This document shows positions 46,143-55,062 of a stretch of 64,000 bases of DNA, piece by piece. The stretch lies in assembly GCF_027111355.2 (NCBI RefSeq), contig NZ_CP114291.2, positions 1,612,001-1,676,000 of the forward strand, read 5' to 3'. This stretch comes from Flavobacterium eburneipallidum (GTDB lineage: Bacteria > Bacteroidota > Bacteroidia > Flavobacteriales > Flavobacteriaceae). The stretch's first letter is position 1; every line of letters begins with the position of its first letter. The notes below the pieces were generated by a model. That model was not told the origin of the DNA. It made no database searches and worked only from the letters and a program-made list of their open reading frames with translations. The position numbers and the translations under genes were made by a program.

Positions 46143-46284
46143 CGTCTCTTCGAGTGATTTTGAATAGTAATGCGACAGCTTTACTATTCAAAATTGTATC
46201 GAGAAGCCTTTTTAAATAGGAAGTTCTCGATACATTTTATTTAAAAAAGCTATCGCATTTTTCAATAAAACACTCGAACAGACG
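46143..46284. mobile_element. 142-bp foldback element with imperfect terminal inverted repeats
   Basis: Terminal arms CGTCTCTTCGAGTG (46143-46156) and CACTCGAACAGACG (46271-46284) pair at 13 of 14 positions. Inside are three further pairings: TTTTGAATAGTAA/TTACTATTCAAAA, AATGCGACAGCTTT/AAAGCTATCGCATT (one mismatch) and a perfect GTATCGAGAA/TTCTCGATAC hairpin. No target duplication is visible and there is no coding capacity. It may be a degenerate MITE or an RNA element. The rest of the gap 45980-46414 is AT-rich without genes. Confidence 0.5.
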
Positions 46285-46414
46285 TGGACGAATGTCAGGC
46301 AGGGAATATATCTACTACGATATTTATTTTCAATAATTTTATCGAACAACAATGTTATTAAATGTATTTTTGTCGAGGTTGAATAGCCATTTTTTAATAA
46401 ATAAAAAAATCAAA

Positions 46415-47122
46415 ATGAAGTTTAGTTTTTTTAAAATAGTAATATTTCTTCTTGTTTTTCAGACAGTTTTTTCGCAAAACGATTTCAATAAATTAGACGA
46501 AAAAGGCAAGAAACACGGACTTTGGAAAGGTTTTTACACTGATACCAAAAACCAAAAATACGAAGGCACTTTCGAGCACGGAAAAGAAATTGGTGTTTTT
46601 AATTTCTTTGATAATACCAAAACCAAAAGAGTTATTGCCACTCGAGAATTTAACCCCACAGACAATTCGGCTTATACGATTATGTATGACCAAATGAAGA
46701 ATAAAGTCAGTGAAGGCAAGGTGGTCAATAAGTTATCCGAAGGAAAATGGATTTACTATCACAAAGCATCTTTGGTTATTATGTCAACTGAAAATTACAG
46801 CAAAGGAAAACTAGAAGGTTTGCGTTCTGTTTTTTACCCAAACGGAAAAATTGCCGAAGAAACACTGTATAAAAACAATCTCAAAAACGGAATTTACAAA
46901 CGCTATACCGAATCTGGAATCATCATCGAAGAATCCAATTACAAGAACAATGAATACGATGGTTTAGCCATTTTTAGAGATCCAGACGATGGAACGATTG
47001 TTTCTAAAGGGAAATTTGTCAATGGAAAGAAAACGGGGATTTGGCAGTTTTTTGCAAAAGGAAAATTGGTAAAGGAAGAGAATATGAGTTTGCAGAAGAA
47101 GATAGAGAAAGTTGGTAAATAA
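46415..47122 (+). CDS. Exported MORN-repeat / YwqK-family protein
   Basis: A 235-residue protein with a signal peptide at ATG 46415 (MKFSFFKIVIFLLVFQTVFSQ). The mature part is a series of MORN-like repeats, for example KHGLWKGFYTD, LSEGKWIYYH, LEGLRSVFYPNGKIAEE, KNGIYKRYTESG and KTGIWQFFAKGK. These match the COG2849 family, often labelled 'YwqK family antitoxin'. That label is historical; no toxin gene is adjacent. A longer frame from 46352 has no signal peptide at its start and is rejected. It precedes the alpha/beta hydrolase gene by 13 bp. Confidence 0.75.
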   Translation: MKFSFFKIVIFLLVFQTVFSQNDFNKLDEKGKKHGLWKGFYTDTKNQKYEGTFEHGKEIGVFNFFDNTKTKRVIATREFNPTDNSAYTIMYDQMKNKVSEGKVVNKLSEGKWIYYHKASLVIMSTENYSKGKLEGLRSVFYPNGKIAEETLYKNNLKNGIYKRYTESGIIIEESNYKNNEYDGLAIFRDPDDGTIVSKGKFVNGKKTGIWQFFAKGKLVKEENMSLQKKIEKVGK

Positions 47123-47135
47123 TAAGTTTATTCAA

Positions 47136-48083
47136 ATGATAACATCTAGAGTGCGTAGTAAAGTCAATAGACTTTTTTTGATCATTTTTATAATGCTAAA
47201 TGTTGTTGCGTTTTTCCATGCTTATAAATTTACTCACTTCACAGAGAATAATTCTGAAAAAACTAAAAGCCCAGAAAAATTATCGACAATTGAAAAAGTG
47301 AAGACTTTGTTTTTTGGAGTAAATAACCCAAAACCTAAAAACGTTAAATTTCCAACTCAAATATATGAAATCGTAAAACTGAAAAGTAATAAAGAAATTG
47401 AGTGTTGGTTAATAAAAAACAAAAAGCCAAAAGGTACAATTGTATTATTCCATGGTTATGGCGGAGAAAAATCTTCAATGATTAGTAAGTCTGATGAATT
47501 CATAAAAAAAGGTTTTAATACTATGCTTGTAGATTTTATGGGAAGCGGAAATTCCGAAGGAAATCAAACTACTATTGGTTATAAAGAAGCTGAACAAGTG
47601 AAAACAGTATTTGATTATTTAACTAAAGCTGGAGAAAAAAACATTTATTTGTTTGGTACATCAATGGGTTCGGTAGCAATAATGAAATGTATTAATGATA
47701 ATAAAATAATTCCAAAAGCAATAATCATTGAATGTCCATTTGGTTCTATGTATAAAACGGTTTGTGCAAGATTTGATAATATGAATGCACCATCTTTTCC
47801 AATGGCTGGAATTTTATTATTTTGGGGTGGTATACAGAATGGATTTTGGGGTTTTAGTCACAATCCAACTCAATATGCTAAAAATATAAATTGTCCTACT
47901 TTATTACTTTACGGAGAAAAAGATAAAAATGTAAGTCGAAAAGAAATCAATGAAATTTATTCTAATTTGAAAGGAATCAAAAAACTAAATGTTTACAAAA
48001 ATACTGGACACGAAAACTATTTGATAAAAAATAAAATAGAGTGGAATAAAAATATAATTGAATTTTTGAAGGTTATTAATTGA
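47136..48083 (+). CDS. Alpha/beta hydrolase, membrane-anchored
   Basis: A 315-residue protein with one N-terminal membrane segment (VNRLFLIIFIMLNVVAFFHAY, about residues 10-30). The hydrolase fold starts at GTIVLFHGYGGEKSSM (oxyanion-hole region). The nucleophile elbow is FGTSMGSVA with the catalytic Ser. The acid is probably in LLLYGEKDKNVS, and the His in NTGHENYL. ATG 47136 is chosen; a TTG eight codons upstream would overlap the preceding gene. The substrate is unknown; similar proteins are annotated as lysophospholipases or S9-type peptidases. It may form a pair with the MORN protein. Confidence 0.82.
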   Translation: MITSRVRSKVNRLFLIIFIMLNVVAFFHAYKFTHFTENNSEKTKSPEKLSTIEKVKTLFFGVNNPKPKNVKFPTQIYEIVKLKSNKEIECWLIKNKKPKGTIVLFHGYGGEKSSMISKSDEFIKKGFNTMLVDFMGSGNSEGNQTTIGYKEAEQVKTVFDYLTKAGEKNIYLFGTSMGSVAIMKCINDNKIIPKAIIIECPFGSMYKTVCARFDNMNAPSFPMAGILLFWGGIQNGFWGFSHNPTQYAKNINCPTLLLYGEKDKNVSRKEINEIYSNLKGIKKLNVYKNTGHENYLIKNKIEWNKNIIEFLKVIN

Positions 48084-48198
48084 AGCAAAATATAGACCTT
48101 TTTAAATTTTGACTGAAAAAATATTATCCCCTTTCCAACAAAACTTCCCAACAAAAGGTTAATCCTATATTAACCACCAATCCTTCCGTAAATCTTTG

Positions 48199-48206
48199 TA
48201 ACTTTG
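48199..48206 (+). promoter_or_regulatory. -7 promoter element of mnmA
   Basis: TAACTTTG, an exact TAnnTTTG match, lies 29 bp upstream of the mnmA ATG. Confidence 0.5.
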
Positions 48207-48235
48207 CCACCTTGTAAAATTATAATTATTTCAAA

Positions 48236-49423
48236 ATGAAACGTGTAGTTGTTGGGCTTTCAGGTGGTGTAGATTCGAGTGTTGCGGCTTATTTGTTGCA
48301 GCAGCAAGGCTATGAAGTTATTGGGCTTTTTATGAAAAATTGGCATGACGACTCGGTTACGATTTCTAATGATTGTCCGTGGCTTGAGGATAGCAATGAT
48401 GCCTTATTGGTTGCCGAAAAATTGGGTATTCCTTTCCAAACGGTTGATTTAAGCGAAGAATACAAAGAAAAAATCGTGGACTATATGTTCAACGAATACG
48501 AAAAAGGGCGCACTCCAAACCCTGATGTGCTATGCAATCGCGAAATAAAATTCGATGTTTTCATGAAAATTGCTTTAAGTCTTGGTGCCGATTATGTGGC
48601 AACAGGTCATTATTGCCGAAAAGGAGAAACCGAAGTCAATGGCGAAAAAGTCTATCAACTTTTGGCTGGAGCCGATAACAATAAAGACCAATCGTATTTT
48701 TTATGTCAATTATCGCAAGAGCAATTGGCAAAATCTTTGTTCCCAATTGGCGAATTAACCAAACCTGAAGTGCGTGAAATTGCTGCCGAAATGGATTTGG
48801 TTACTGCAGAAAAGAAAGATTCACAAGGGTTGTGTTTCATTGGAAAAGTAAGATTACCCGAGTTTTTACAACAAAAATTGCAACCCAAAGATGGATTGAT
48901 TTATCAAATTGATAAAAATAATCCCGTTTATACTTTAGAAAAACAAACCAATCTTTCAGTAGAAGATTCGTTAGCTTTTGATGCCCAAAAAATAGACTAC
49001 ACTCCACAAATGGGAAAAGTGGTGGGCAAACATCAAGGCGCACATTATTTCACAACCGGACAACGCAAAGGTTTGAATGTTGGCGGAACAACCGATCCGT
49101 TGTTTATCATTGCAACTAATGTGGAAACCAATTCGATTTACACAGGATTAACGAGTCAACATCCGGGATTGTTCAGAAAAGCGTTGTTCATCGAAAAATC
49201 GGAAGTACATTGGATTCGTCCCGATTTGGCTATTGCCAATGGCGAAACGATGGAAGTAATGGCAAGAATTCGGTACCGTCAGCCTTTACAAAAAGCGACT
49301 TTACACCAATTCGAAAATGGGATGTATGTGGCTTTTGAAGAACCACAATCGGCAATCACCGAAGGGCAGTTCGTAGCTTGGTATTTGGACGATGAATTAG
49401 TTGGTTCGGGAGTTATTTCCTAA
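48236..49423 (+). CDS. mnmA: tRNA-specific 2-thiouridylase MnmA
   Basis: A 395-residue cytoplasmic enzyme that thiolates uridine 34 of Lys, Glu and Gln tRNAs. The ATP PP-loop [18 protein letters not shown] is at residues 3-20. The first catalytic Cys is in [14 protein letters not shown], and the second lies in [11 protein letters not shown]. The C-terminal beta-barrel includes [13 protein letters not shown] and [14 protein letters not shown]. The length is slightly above E. coli MnmA (368) because of an insertion near residues 230-260. The subtilase gene follows after 27 bp on the same strand. Confidence 0.97.
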   Translation: MKRVVVGLSGGVDSSVAAYLLQQQGYEVIGLFMKNWHDDSVTISNDCPWLEDSNDALLVAEKLGIPFQTVDLSEEYKEKIVDYMFNEYEKGRTPNPDVLCNREIKFDVFMKIALSLGADYVATGHYCRKGETEVNGEKVYQLLAGADNNKDQSYFLCQLSQEQLAKSLFPIGELTKPEVREIAAEMDLVTAEKKDSQGLCFIGKVRLPEFLQQKLQPKDGLIYQIDKNNPVYTLEKQTNLSVEDSLAFDAQKIDYTPQMGKVVGKHQGAHYFTTGQRKGLNVGGTTDPLFIIATNVETNSIYTGLTSQHPGLFRKALFIEKSEVHWIRPDLAIANGETMEVMARIRYRQPLQKATLHQFENGMYVAFEEPQSAITEGQFVAWYLDDELVGSGVIS

Positions 49424-49450
49424 ATTGGTCTTTTATTTCAAAAAAAGTAT

Positions 49451-51067
49451 ATGAGAAAAATAGTTGTTTTCCTGTTTTTAGTTTCCAGTTTTGTTGGCTT
49501 TTCGCAAGAAGATGCTTGGGTATATTTTAAAGACAAACCCGATTCGGCTACTTATTTGGCTAATCCATTGACGATGCTTTCGCAAAGAGCTTTGGACAGA
49601 AGGACTCAACAAAATATTGCTTTGGATACTAAAGACGTACCTATTTATCAACCCTATATTAATCAAATTGCTACTGCAACAGGAATCACAATAAAAGCCA
49701 AATCCAAATGGTTCAATTGTGTTCACGTTCGTGGTTTGCAAGCCGATATTATTGCGCTAAAATTATTGTCTTTTGTAGATAAAGTGGACTTTGCAAATCG
49801 TTCCATCAATGCTAATAAAACCAGTAGTCCAAAATATAAAACCAAACCAATAAATAAAGAAGTTAAAACTACAACTACTTTTAGCTACGGCAATTCAGCC
49901 AATCAAATTCAAATGCTCAACGGACATTTGTTGCACCAATCCAATTATACAGGAGCTGGAAAAATAATAGCTGTAATGGACGGTGGATTTCCTGGAGTAA
50001 ATACAGCTGCGTCTTTTTCGAGATTGAGAGCTAATAATCAAATTCTGGGTGGTTATGATTATGTGAATAGAAATACTGATTTTTACACTGGTATTCCTCA
50101 CGGAACATCCGTGCTTTCCTTGATGGGCGGTTTTGTTGATAATATGCTGGTAGGTACTGCTCCAGATGCTTCTTATTATTTATTTATTACAGAAGACAGC
50201 ACAAAAGAAGAGCCATTAGAAATGTCCAACTGGGTAGAAGCGGCAGAAGAGGCTGACCGATTAGGAGTGGATATTATTACGACTTCATTAGGTTATACTC
50301 AATTTGATAATTCCAACTATGATTTTACTTATAATGATATGAATGGTTCGACGACTTTTATTTCTAAAGGATTGGATATTGCTTCCAGCCGTGGAATGGT
50401 TTGTGTAGTTTCGGCAGGTAACGAAGGCAATCAACCTTGGTATTATATTTCTGCACCAGCAGATGCTGTCAACGCATTAACCATTGGAGCTGTAAAATCG
50501 GATGAGTCTTATGCTAGTTTCAGTTCGGTGGGACCAACATTTGACGGAAGAATAAAACCAGATGTTACCGCTCAAGGACAGACACCCTTTGTGTCAGATG
50601 CTAACGGAAACATTAACGACACAGGAAGTGGAACCTCTTATTCGGCACCTCTTATTGCAGGAATGGTAGCTTGTTTGTGGCAGGCATTGCCAACCAAAAC
50701 CAATCAGCAAATCAAACAATTAATCACACAATCGGCAGATAAATTTACCGCTCCAACCGCACAATTTGGATACGGAATTCCCGATTTTAGTTTAGCTGTA
50801 GCCAATGGATTAGCCGTTACTGATTTTGAAAAGAATGAATTTTTACTGTATCCAAATCCTACTAAAGATATTGTCTCGATAGCTTTGGCTAATGGATTCG
50901 ACAAAGGAACTATTGCGTTTTATACCGTTTTAGGACAAAAAGTTTTAGAACAAAACATTACTAATTCCTCTTCGGTTGTTTCTTTGAAAACCTTAAATGC
51001 AGGAACTTACTTTTATAAAATAGAATCGAATGGAATTTCTAAAAGTGGTAAGATTGTAAAACAATAA
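49451..51067 (+). CDS. T9SS-exported S8 subtilisin-like serine peptidase
   Basis: A 538-residue secreted protease. The signal peptide is MRKIVVFLFLVSSFVGFSQ. A pro-region with inhibitor-like features covers about residues 20-130. The S8 triad is Asp in IIAVMDGGFPGVN, His in GIPHGTSVLSLMGG and Ser in GSGTSYSAPLIAGMVA. The C-terminal 75 residues form a type A T9SS sorting domain: FLLYPNPTKDIVSIAL, then LNAGTYFYKIESNG and KSGKIVKQ. It should be exported through the T9SS and either anchored or released. Its position just after mnmA may reflect read-through rather than shared function. Confidence 0.93.
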   Translation: MRKIVVFLFLVSSFVGFSQEDAWVYFKDKPDSATYLANPLTMLSQRALDRRTQQNIALDTKDVPIYQPYINQIATATGITIKAKSKWFNCVHVRGLQADIIALKLLSFVDKVDFANRSINANKTSSPKYKTKPINKEVKTTTTFSYGNSANQIQMLNGHLLHQSNYTGAGKIIAVMDGGFPGVNTAASFSRLRANNQILGGYDYVNRNTDFYTGIPHGTSVLSLMGGFVDNMLVGTAPDASYYLFITEDSTKEEPLEMSNWVEAAEEADRLGVDIITTSLGYTQFDNSNYDFTYNDMNGSTTFISKGLDIASSRGMVCVVSAGNEGNQPWYYISAPADAVNALTIGAVKSDESYASFSSVGPTFDGRIKPDVTAQGQTPFVSDANGNINDTGSGTSYSAPLIAGMVACLWQALPTKTNQQIKQLITQSADKFTAPTAQFGYGIPDFSLAVANGLAVTDFEKNEFLLYPNPTKDIVSIALANGFDKGTIAFYTVLGQKVLEQNITNSSSVVSLKTLNAGTYFYKIESNGISKSGKIVKQ

Positions 51068-51104
51068 TTTTAGTACATTTGAAAACCACTAATTTCATAT
51101 TGGA

Positions 51105-51521
51105 ATGACAAAAATAAAAATATTCATTGTACTAACTTTCTTGGTTTTGGGACTGAATCAATCATATAGCCAAACCTATAAATTCAAAACATCGGGTTAC
51201 AGTGTGATGCTGAAAGATCAAAAAAACAAATGGGGCAAATGGTCAGATTTGGATTTAGTTAATATATTAGTCACTTTGGATACTAATAAAAGTAGAATTA
51301 CAGTCTATTCCGAGGTGATTCAATTGTTTGAAATCATTGATTATATTCCTTTTGAAGAAAATAAAACCGATGGAGTGTATTCATTTACCTGCAAGGACAA
51401 TAACGGCGAAGATTGTACACTTTCAATTATTATCAGAAAAAAACAAGACAATAGAAAACAACTCTACATCAATTACGACAATCGGATGATAGTGTATAAT
51501 ATATCTAATTATCATTCATAA
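51105..51521 (+). CDS. Small exported protein of unknown function
   Basis: A 138-residue protein with a signal peptide (MTKIKIFIVLTFLVLGLNQSYSQ). The mature part contains FKTSGYSVMLKDQKNKWGKWSDL, then predicted beta strands, with a CKDNNGEDCTLSI segment that might form a disulfide. No family was recognised. It is 37 bp downstream of the subtilase gene on the same strand and ends shortly before a strong terminator, so it is probably the last gene of that transcript. Confidence 0.7.
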   Translation: MTKIKIFIVLTFLVLGLNQSYSQTYKFKTSGYSVMLKDQKNKWGKWSDLDLVNILVTLDTNKSRITVYSEVIQLFEIIDYIPFEENKTDGVYSFTCKDNNGEDCTLSIIIRKKQDNRKQLYINYDNRMIVYNISNYHS

Positions 51522-51530
51522 TACACAAAT

Positions 51531-51556
51531 AAAAGTCGCTCGAGAGCGACTTTTTT
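51531..51556. terminator. Bidirectional terminator
   Basis: A perfect 11-bp stem (AAAAGTCGCTC with GAGCGACTTTT) around a GA loop, with T-rich tracts on both strands. It separates the convergent exported-protein and cytochrome c peroxidase genes. Confidence 0.9.
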
Positions 51557-51576
51557 GTTGAATATTGGCTTTAAGA

Positions 51577-53355
51577 TTAATTATCAGTCAGTGTTTTCAT
51601 AAACAAAATAATATCTTTTTTTTCTCTTTCGGTCAATTTGAGATTATCAAAAGGTAGGGTTTGAAATTCCAATTGCATTCCAATACCATTTCCGCCACCT
51701 AGCTCATAAAACTTGACTACATCTTCCAAGTTGTTATAAATTCCATTGTGCATATAAGGAGCCGTTTTTTCTACATTTCGAATTGTTGGTGTTTTGAAAG
51801 AAAACCTAAATTGTTCGATTTGATTGGTATTGTATCTTCCTAAATCCGAATCAACAACAGCATTTTTCCATTTATTCGATTTAGGAACTCCAATTACTTC
51901 CGATTCGGAATTGTTGTACCAAGGTGGAACAGTTCCGTTATAGAGTGGAATAAAATGACAAGAAGCACATTTGGCTTTACCTGCAAATAAATTGAATCCG
52001 TTTTCTTCTCCTTTTGTTAAAGCAACTTTGCCTTTGAAATAGGTATCAATTTTGGCATTAAAAGGCATCAAACTTCTGACGTAGCTGGCAATGGCGTTTC
52101 TGATTTCGAATGGTGTAATCTCTTTTTTATCTGGAAAAGCCTTGGCAAGCAATGATTTGTAGGCTTCTTGTTGGGTTATTCTGGTTGTGATTTCTTGTGT
52201 CGAAAGATTGAATTCATTCGGGTTTTTCATGACTTCTTCAATTTGATTTTCTAAATCTTGGGAACGCAAATCAAAGAAAAAAGATTTTTGAAACGCAGCA
52301 TACATCAACGTTGGCGAATTTCTTGAAGTAGATTGATTGTGTACTTTGATGGTCGAAAACTGAAGCCCATCGGTAAAACCTTTGTCGGCATTATGACAAC
52401 TGGCACAACTGATAGTGTTGTTTTTCGAAAGATTTTTATCGTTGAAAAATTGTTTTCCTAAAGCTATTTTTTCGGCATTCGCTTTAGAATCGGCAAATGG
52501 CGAAAAAGCATCAGGATTCAATCCTTTGCCTTGCATCAAATCCGATAATGTACCTTTGAATGGTTTTATGCCTGTTGGACTATCTTTCAAATAGTCTTTA
52601 AAAGCAATTTCTAATTCCACACTCAAAGGCATCAAATAATCTTTGATGAAAACTAATCGATTAAAGCTATTGAAATCCTTGTTCTTATTTAGATACCCTT
52701 TGCTTTTGGATAAGATTTGGATGAATTTTTTCTTGTTTTTAACTTCATTTTTTTTGCAAAAAAATGTAAAATACTGTTGAATTCCCTCTAATGAATTATT
52801 GGTTTCTTGAATAGAAAGAAAAGCTACTGGCGAATCGAAACCCGTGATTCCCATTGTGGCAGTTCTAATAATTTGATGTTGTAACAATTCATGCAAATGA
52901 TGATTTTGAATGGGGAAATCCTTCAAATTGTTTTTCACAAAAAGCAAATCGGTTTTTAGGATTTCAATATCCGATTTCAACTTGGTTAGGTCTAATTTTT
53001 CATCAGAGAAAATCACTTCTTCAATCACTTGAAAACCTGTTGGATCATTTACTACATTATCGTCAATTTTTACATCGGGTAGAGCGGGACCATTAATTCG
53101 TCGGCTAAATCCTTGAAAATAATACTCTACAAAAGGTTCAGTTTTTTTGTAAATAGCTCTGCATTTGGGAAATTGGATTTTTGCAGCCTCTTTTTGTGTA
53201 GATTTTGACAACTGAATCAAAGCCGTGTTCAAGGAATCTATTTGTTGATTGACCGTTGTTTTCAGTATGTCTTCAAGAGTCAATGTTTCTTCTTTATTGG
53301 AACAAGAAAAAAGACTAATTGCAATTAGTAAAAAAAAGTATTGAAATAGCTTCAT
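51577..53355 (-). CDS. Di-haem cytochrome c peroxidase-like lipoprotein with N-terminal extension
   Basis: A 592-residue predicted lipoprotein (MKLFQYFFLLIAISLFSCSN lipobox). The C-terminal half (about residues 285-592) is a CcpA/MauG-type di-haem domain. Haem motifs are ISCASCHNADKGF (about 317) and AKCASCHFIPLYNG (about 463), and the late KTPTIRNVEKTAPYMHNG and TEREKKDIILFMKTL are typical. The N-terminal 280 residues are helical and include CRAIYKKTEPFVEYYFQGFSRRINGP, resembling imelysin-type iron-related proteins. It should act in the periplasm in peroxide reduction or another oxidation. It follows the PhoX-like gene, with a hairpin between. Confidence 0.85.
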   Translation of the reverse strand: MKLFQYFFLLIAISLFSCSNKEETLTLEDILKTTVNQQIDSLNTALIQLSKSTQKEAAKIQFPKCRAIYKKTEPFVEYYFQGFSRRINGPALPDVKIDDNVVNDPTGFQVIEEVIFSDEKLDLTKLKSDIEILKTDLLFVKNNLKDFPIQNHHLHELLQHQIIRTATMGITGFDSPVAFLSIQETNNSLEGIQQYFTFFCKKNEVKNKKKFIQILSKSKGYLNKNKDFNSFNRLVFIKDYLMPLSVELEIAFKDYLKDSPTGIKPFKGTLSDLMQGKGLNPDAFSPFADSKANAEKIALGKQFFNDKNLSKNNTISCASCHNADKGFTDGLQFSTIKVHNQSTSRNSPTLMYAAFQKSFFFDLRSQDLENQIEEVMKNPNEFNLSTQEITTRITQQEAYKSLLAKAFPDKKEITPFEIRNAIASYVRSLMPFNAKIDTYFKGKVALTKGEENGFNLFAGKAKCASCHFIPLYNGTVPPWYNNSESEVIGVPKSNKWKNAVVDSDLGRYNTNQIEQFRFSFKTPTIRNVEKTAPYMHNGIYNNLEDVVKFYELGGGNGIGMQLEFQTLPFDNLKLTEREKKDIILFMKTLTDN

Positions 53356-53369
53356 TGTTTTTAATGAAT

Positions 53370-53402
53370 AAACACCTTATCAATAAAACTGATAAGGTGT
53401 TT
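53370..53402. terminator. Intercistronic hairpin, probable (partial) terminator
   Basis: A perfect 13-bp stem AAACACCTTATCA / TGATAAGGTGTTT with a 7-base loop, between the PhoX-like gene and the peroxidase gene. On the minus strand only TTT follows directly, so termination may be partial. Confidence 0.6.
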
Positions 53403-53428
53403 GTTAAAAAATATTTTAAGAAAAAGAT

Positions 53429-54886
53429 TTATCTTGGAACGTTTTTTAAGATAACTGTTTGTCCACCAGATTTGTAAGATTGTATAGAAGTTGCTTTACT
53501 CGGATTTAAAAATTTATCGCCATCTACCCAAGTGTGTGCGTGAATGTTTAATAAGAATGTGCCTGGAACTCCAACGTTATCTGATATATCAGTCATTGCT
53601 CCAAATTCCCAAGCGCCTTTTTTGGTTAGGTTAGCGTTTCCTGTTGGGTTGTATTTGGTGTTTTGAATATCAGCATCATTATTTTTCATATTTATGAATG
53701 GTTTTTTTGCACCCGTTGCAATGTTGTATTGCCAAATGTAAGAATCGTGAGTAGCTTCAGGGAAGAAAGAATCGCCATCTTCTTGGATATATACATAGTT
53801 TTCGGTCACACAAACGTTATCAGGATTGATAATGTCTTTTCCTTTTACGTTTTCTCCTGTTGCAGTAACATCACCATCAGCTACAATTTTTAATTTTCCA
53901 ACTAATGGATTAGCAGCGTCCAATTTTAATTGATACATTCTACCCATATAGGTTTTTTCAGTAGTTCCGCTTATTCCTGTTGCAACAAAATAGATTTCTC
54001 TGTTATTTGCAGCTGAACCTTTTCTATAATCTAGATCTTCAACTCTTGCGAATTGAATTGATTTTAAAGTAGAGTTTAGGTTTTCAATTTCAGTACCAGT
54101 AAGATTTTTAGCGTTTGGAACTTCTACGAACTCTACGTCGTATGTGTTGTTCCAAGTCATTGCAGTTTCAATTTGGTTCAAATCTTTTCTTCTTAACGCA
54201 TACAATTTTCCGTTTTCTAAATCGCCAACAGTGTTAGAAACATACAAATAAACTTGACCATTTCCAGCATCTTCACCAACAATAACTACCGTTTTTCCAG
54301 GATAAGCATTTTTGTGTAGGGGTACATAATTTTCGGCACTCATTTTTCCCATTGCAGGTTTAGTTCTGCTGTTTACAGAAGGAGTTGCAGTAGCAATTGG
54401 ATCAATTGCGTGACACATAGCATTAACGTTAGACTCTCCAGCAGTCAAGAACATTGGACCAAATCCGTGTTCCGCTGGTGTAGCCATTGTAGCAGAACAA
54501 AGTCTGAAACCACCACCATCAGTGTTTACTACATATTCTCCTTTTGTAATGTTTAGTTTTTTGTCTAAATATAATCTTGATACAGCCCAAGTATTTTCGT
54601 GATTATTCAACATAATAAATCCACTTCCATCAGGATTGTCAATAAAACCTTGACCGTCTGGAGCACCACCATAAACCATATTTCCAGAGTTTGGAATGGC
54701 ATCTTCACTACTTACAAGAGTAAAAATTTCTACTCCAGCAAATTCTGTAAATGTTTTGGCTAGGGCAGGAGTAACAGAACGATTCTTAAATTCTGCTGTT
54801 GAAGCGTTTTTTTTGTCATGGTCATTTTCACACGATAAAATCGATAAACCAACCGCTAGTAAGCTAAAAAAATAATACTTTTTCAT
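53429..54886 (-). CDS. PhoX-like (DUF839) lipoprotein
   Basis: A 485-residue predicted lipoprotein beginning at ATG 54886 (MKKYYFFSLLAVGLSILSCEND lipobox); an upstream extension to 54922 is non-coding in character. The body matches the DUF839/PhoX beta-propeller pattern: a FIMLNNHENTW segment near the start, TPAEHGFGPMFLTAGE, VVIVGEDAGNGQVYLYVSN, and PDNVCVTENYVYIQEDG, which may hold the metal-binding acidic residues. True PhoX is a calcium/iron alkaline phosphatase; activity here is inferred. A PhoA-type phosphatase gene lies just upstream, which supports a phosphate-scavenging setting. Confidence 0.7.
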   Translation of the reverse strand: MKKYYFFSLLAVGLSILSCENDHDKKNASTAEFKNRSVTPALAKTFTEFAGVEIFTLVSSEDAIPNSGNMVYGGAPDGQGFIDNPDGSGFIMLNNHENTWAVSRLYLDKKLNITKGEYVVNTDGGGFRLCSATMATPAEHGFGPMFLTAGESNVNAMCHAIDPIATATPSVNSRTKPAMGKMSAENYVPLHKNAYPGKTVVIVGEDAGNGQVYLYVSNTVGDLENGKLYALRRKDLNQIETAMTWNNTYDVEFVEVPNAKNLTGTEIENLNSTLKSIQFARVEDLDYRKGSAANNREIYFVATGISGTTEKTYMGRMYQLKLDAANPLVGKLKIVADGDVTATGENVKGKDIINPDNVCVTENYVYIQEDGDSFFPEATHDSYIWQYNIATGAKKPFINMKNNDADIQNTKYNPTGNANLTKKGAWEFGAMTDISDNVGVPGTFLLNIHAHTWVDGDKFLNPSKATSIQSYKSGGQTVILKNVPR

Positions 54887-54915
54887 TTTTGTTTTTTTTA
54901 ATGTTTTTTGCAGGA

Positions 54916-54923
54916 CAAACATA
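54916..54923 (-). promoter_or_regulatory. -7 promoter element of the PhoX-like gene
   Basis: TATGTTTG on the minus strand matches TAnnTTTG and lies 29 bp upstream of ATG 54886. Confidence 0.45.
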
Positions 54924-55011
54924 ATTTTAAGTTTTTTTTAAGTGATTTTTTTAATGTCACTAATTGTTTATTTAAAGGTTATGGGATTTTTTGAAAGTTA
55001 ATTTAGGGTTA

Positions 55012-55040
55012 AAAAAAAAGTCGCCCGAGAGCGACTTTTT
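55012..55040. terminator. Terminator after the alkaline phosphatase gene
   Basis: A stem AAAAAGTCGC / GCGACTTTTT with loop CCGAGA and nine A/T on the left flank. It lies 22 bp beyond the phosphatase stop codon on the minus strand. The stem sequence is nearly that of the terminator at 51531-51556. Confidence 0.85.
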
Positions 55041-55062
55041 CTATAATGATATGAATTTAGTA

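Noticed and set aside
46415..47122. Toxin-antitoxin module (YwqK antitoxin label)
   Set aside because: The protein is exported, built of MORN-like repeats, and no toxin-like partner is adjacent.
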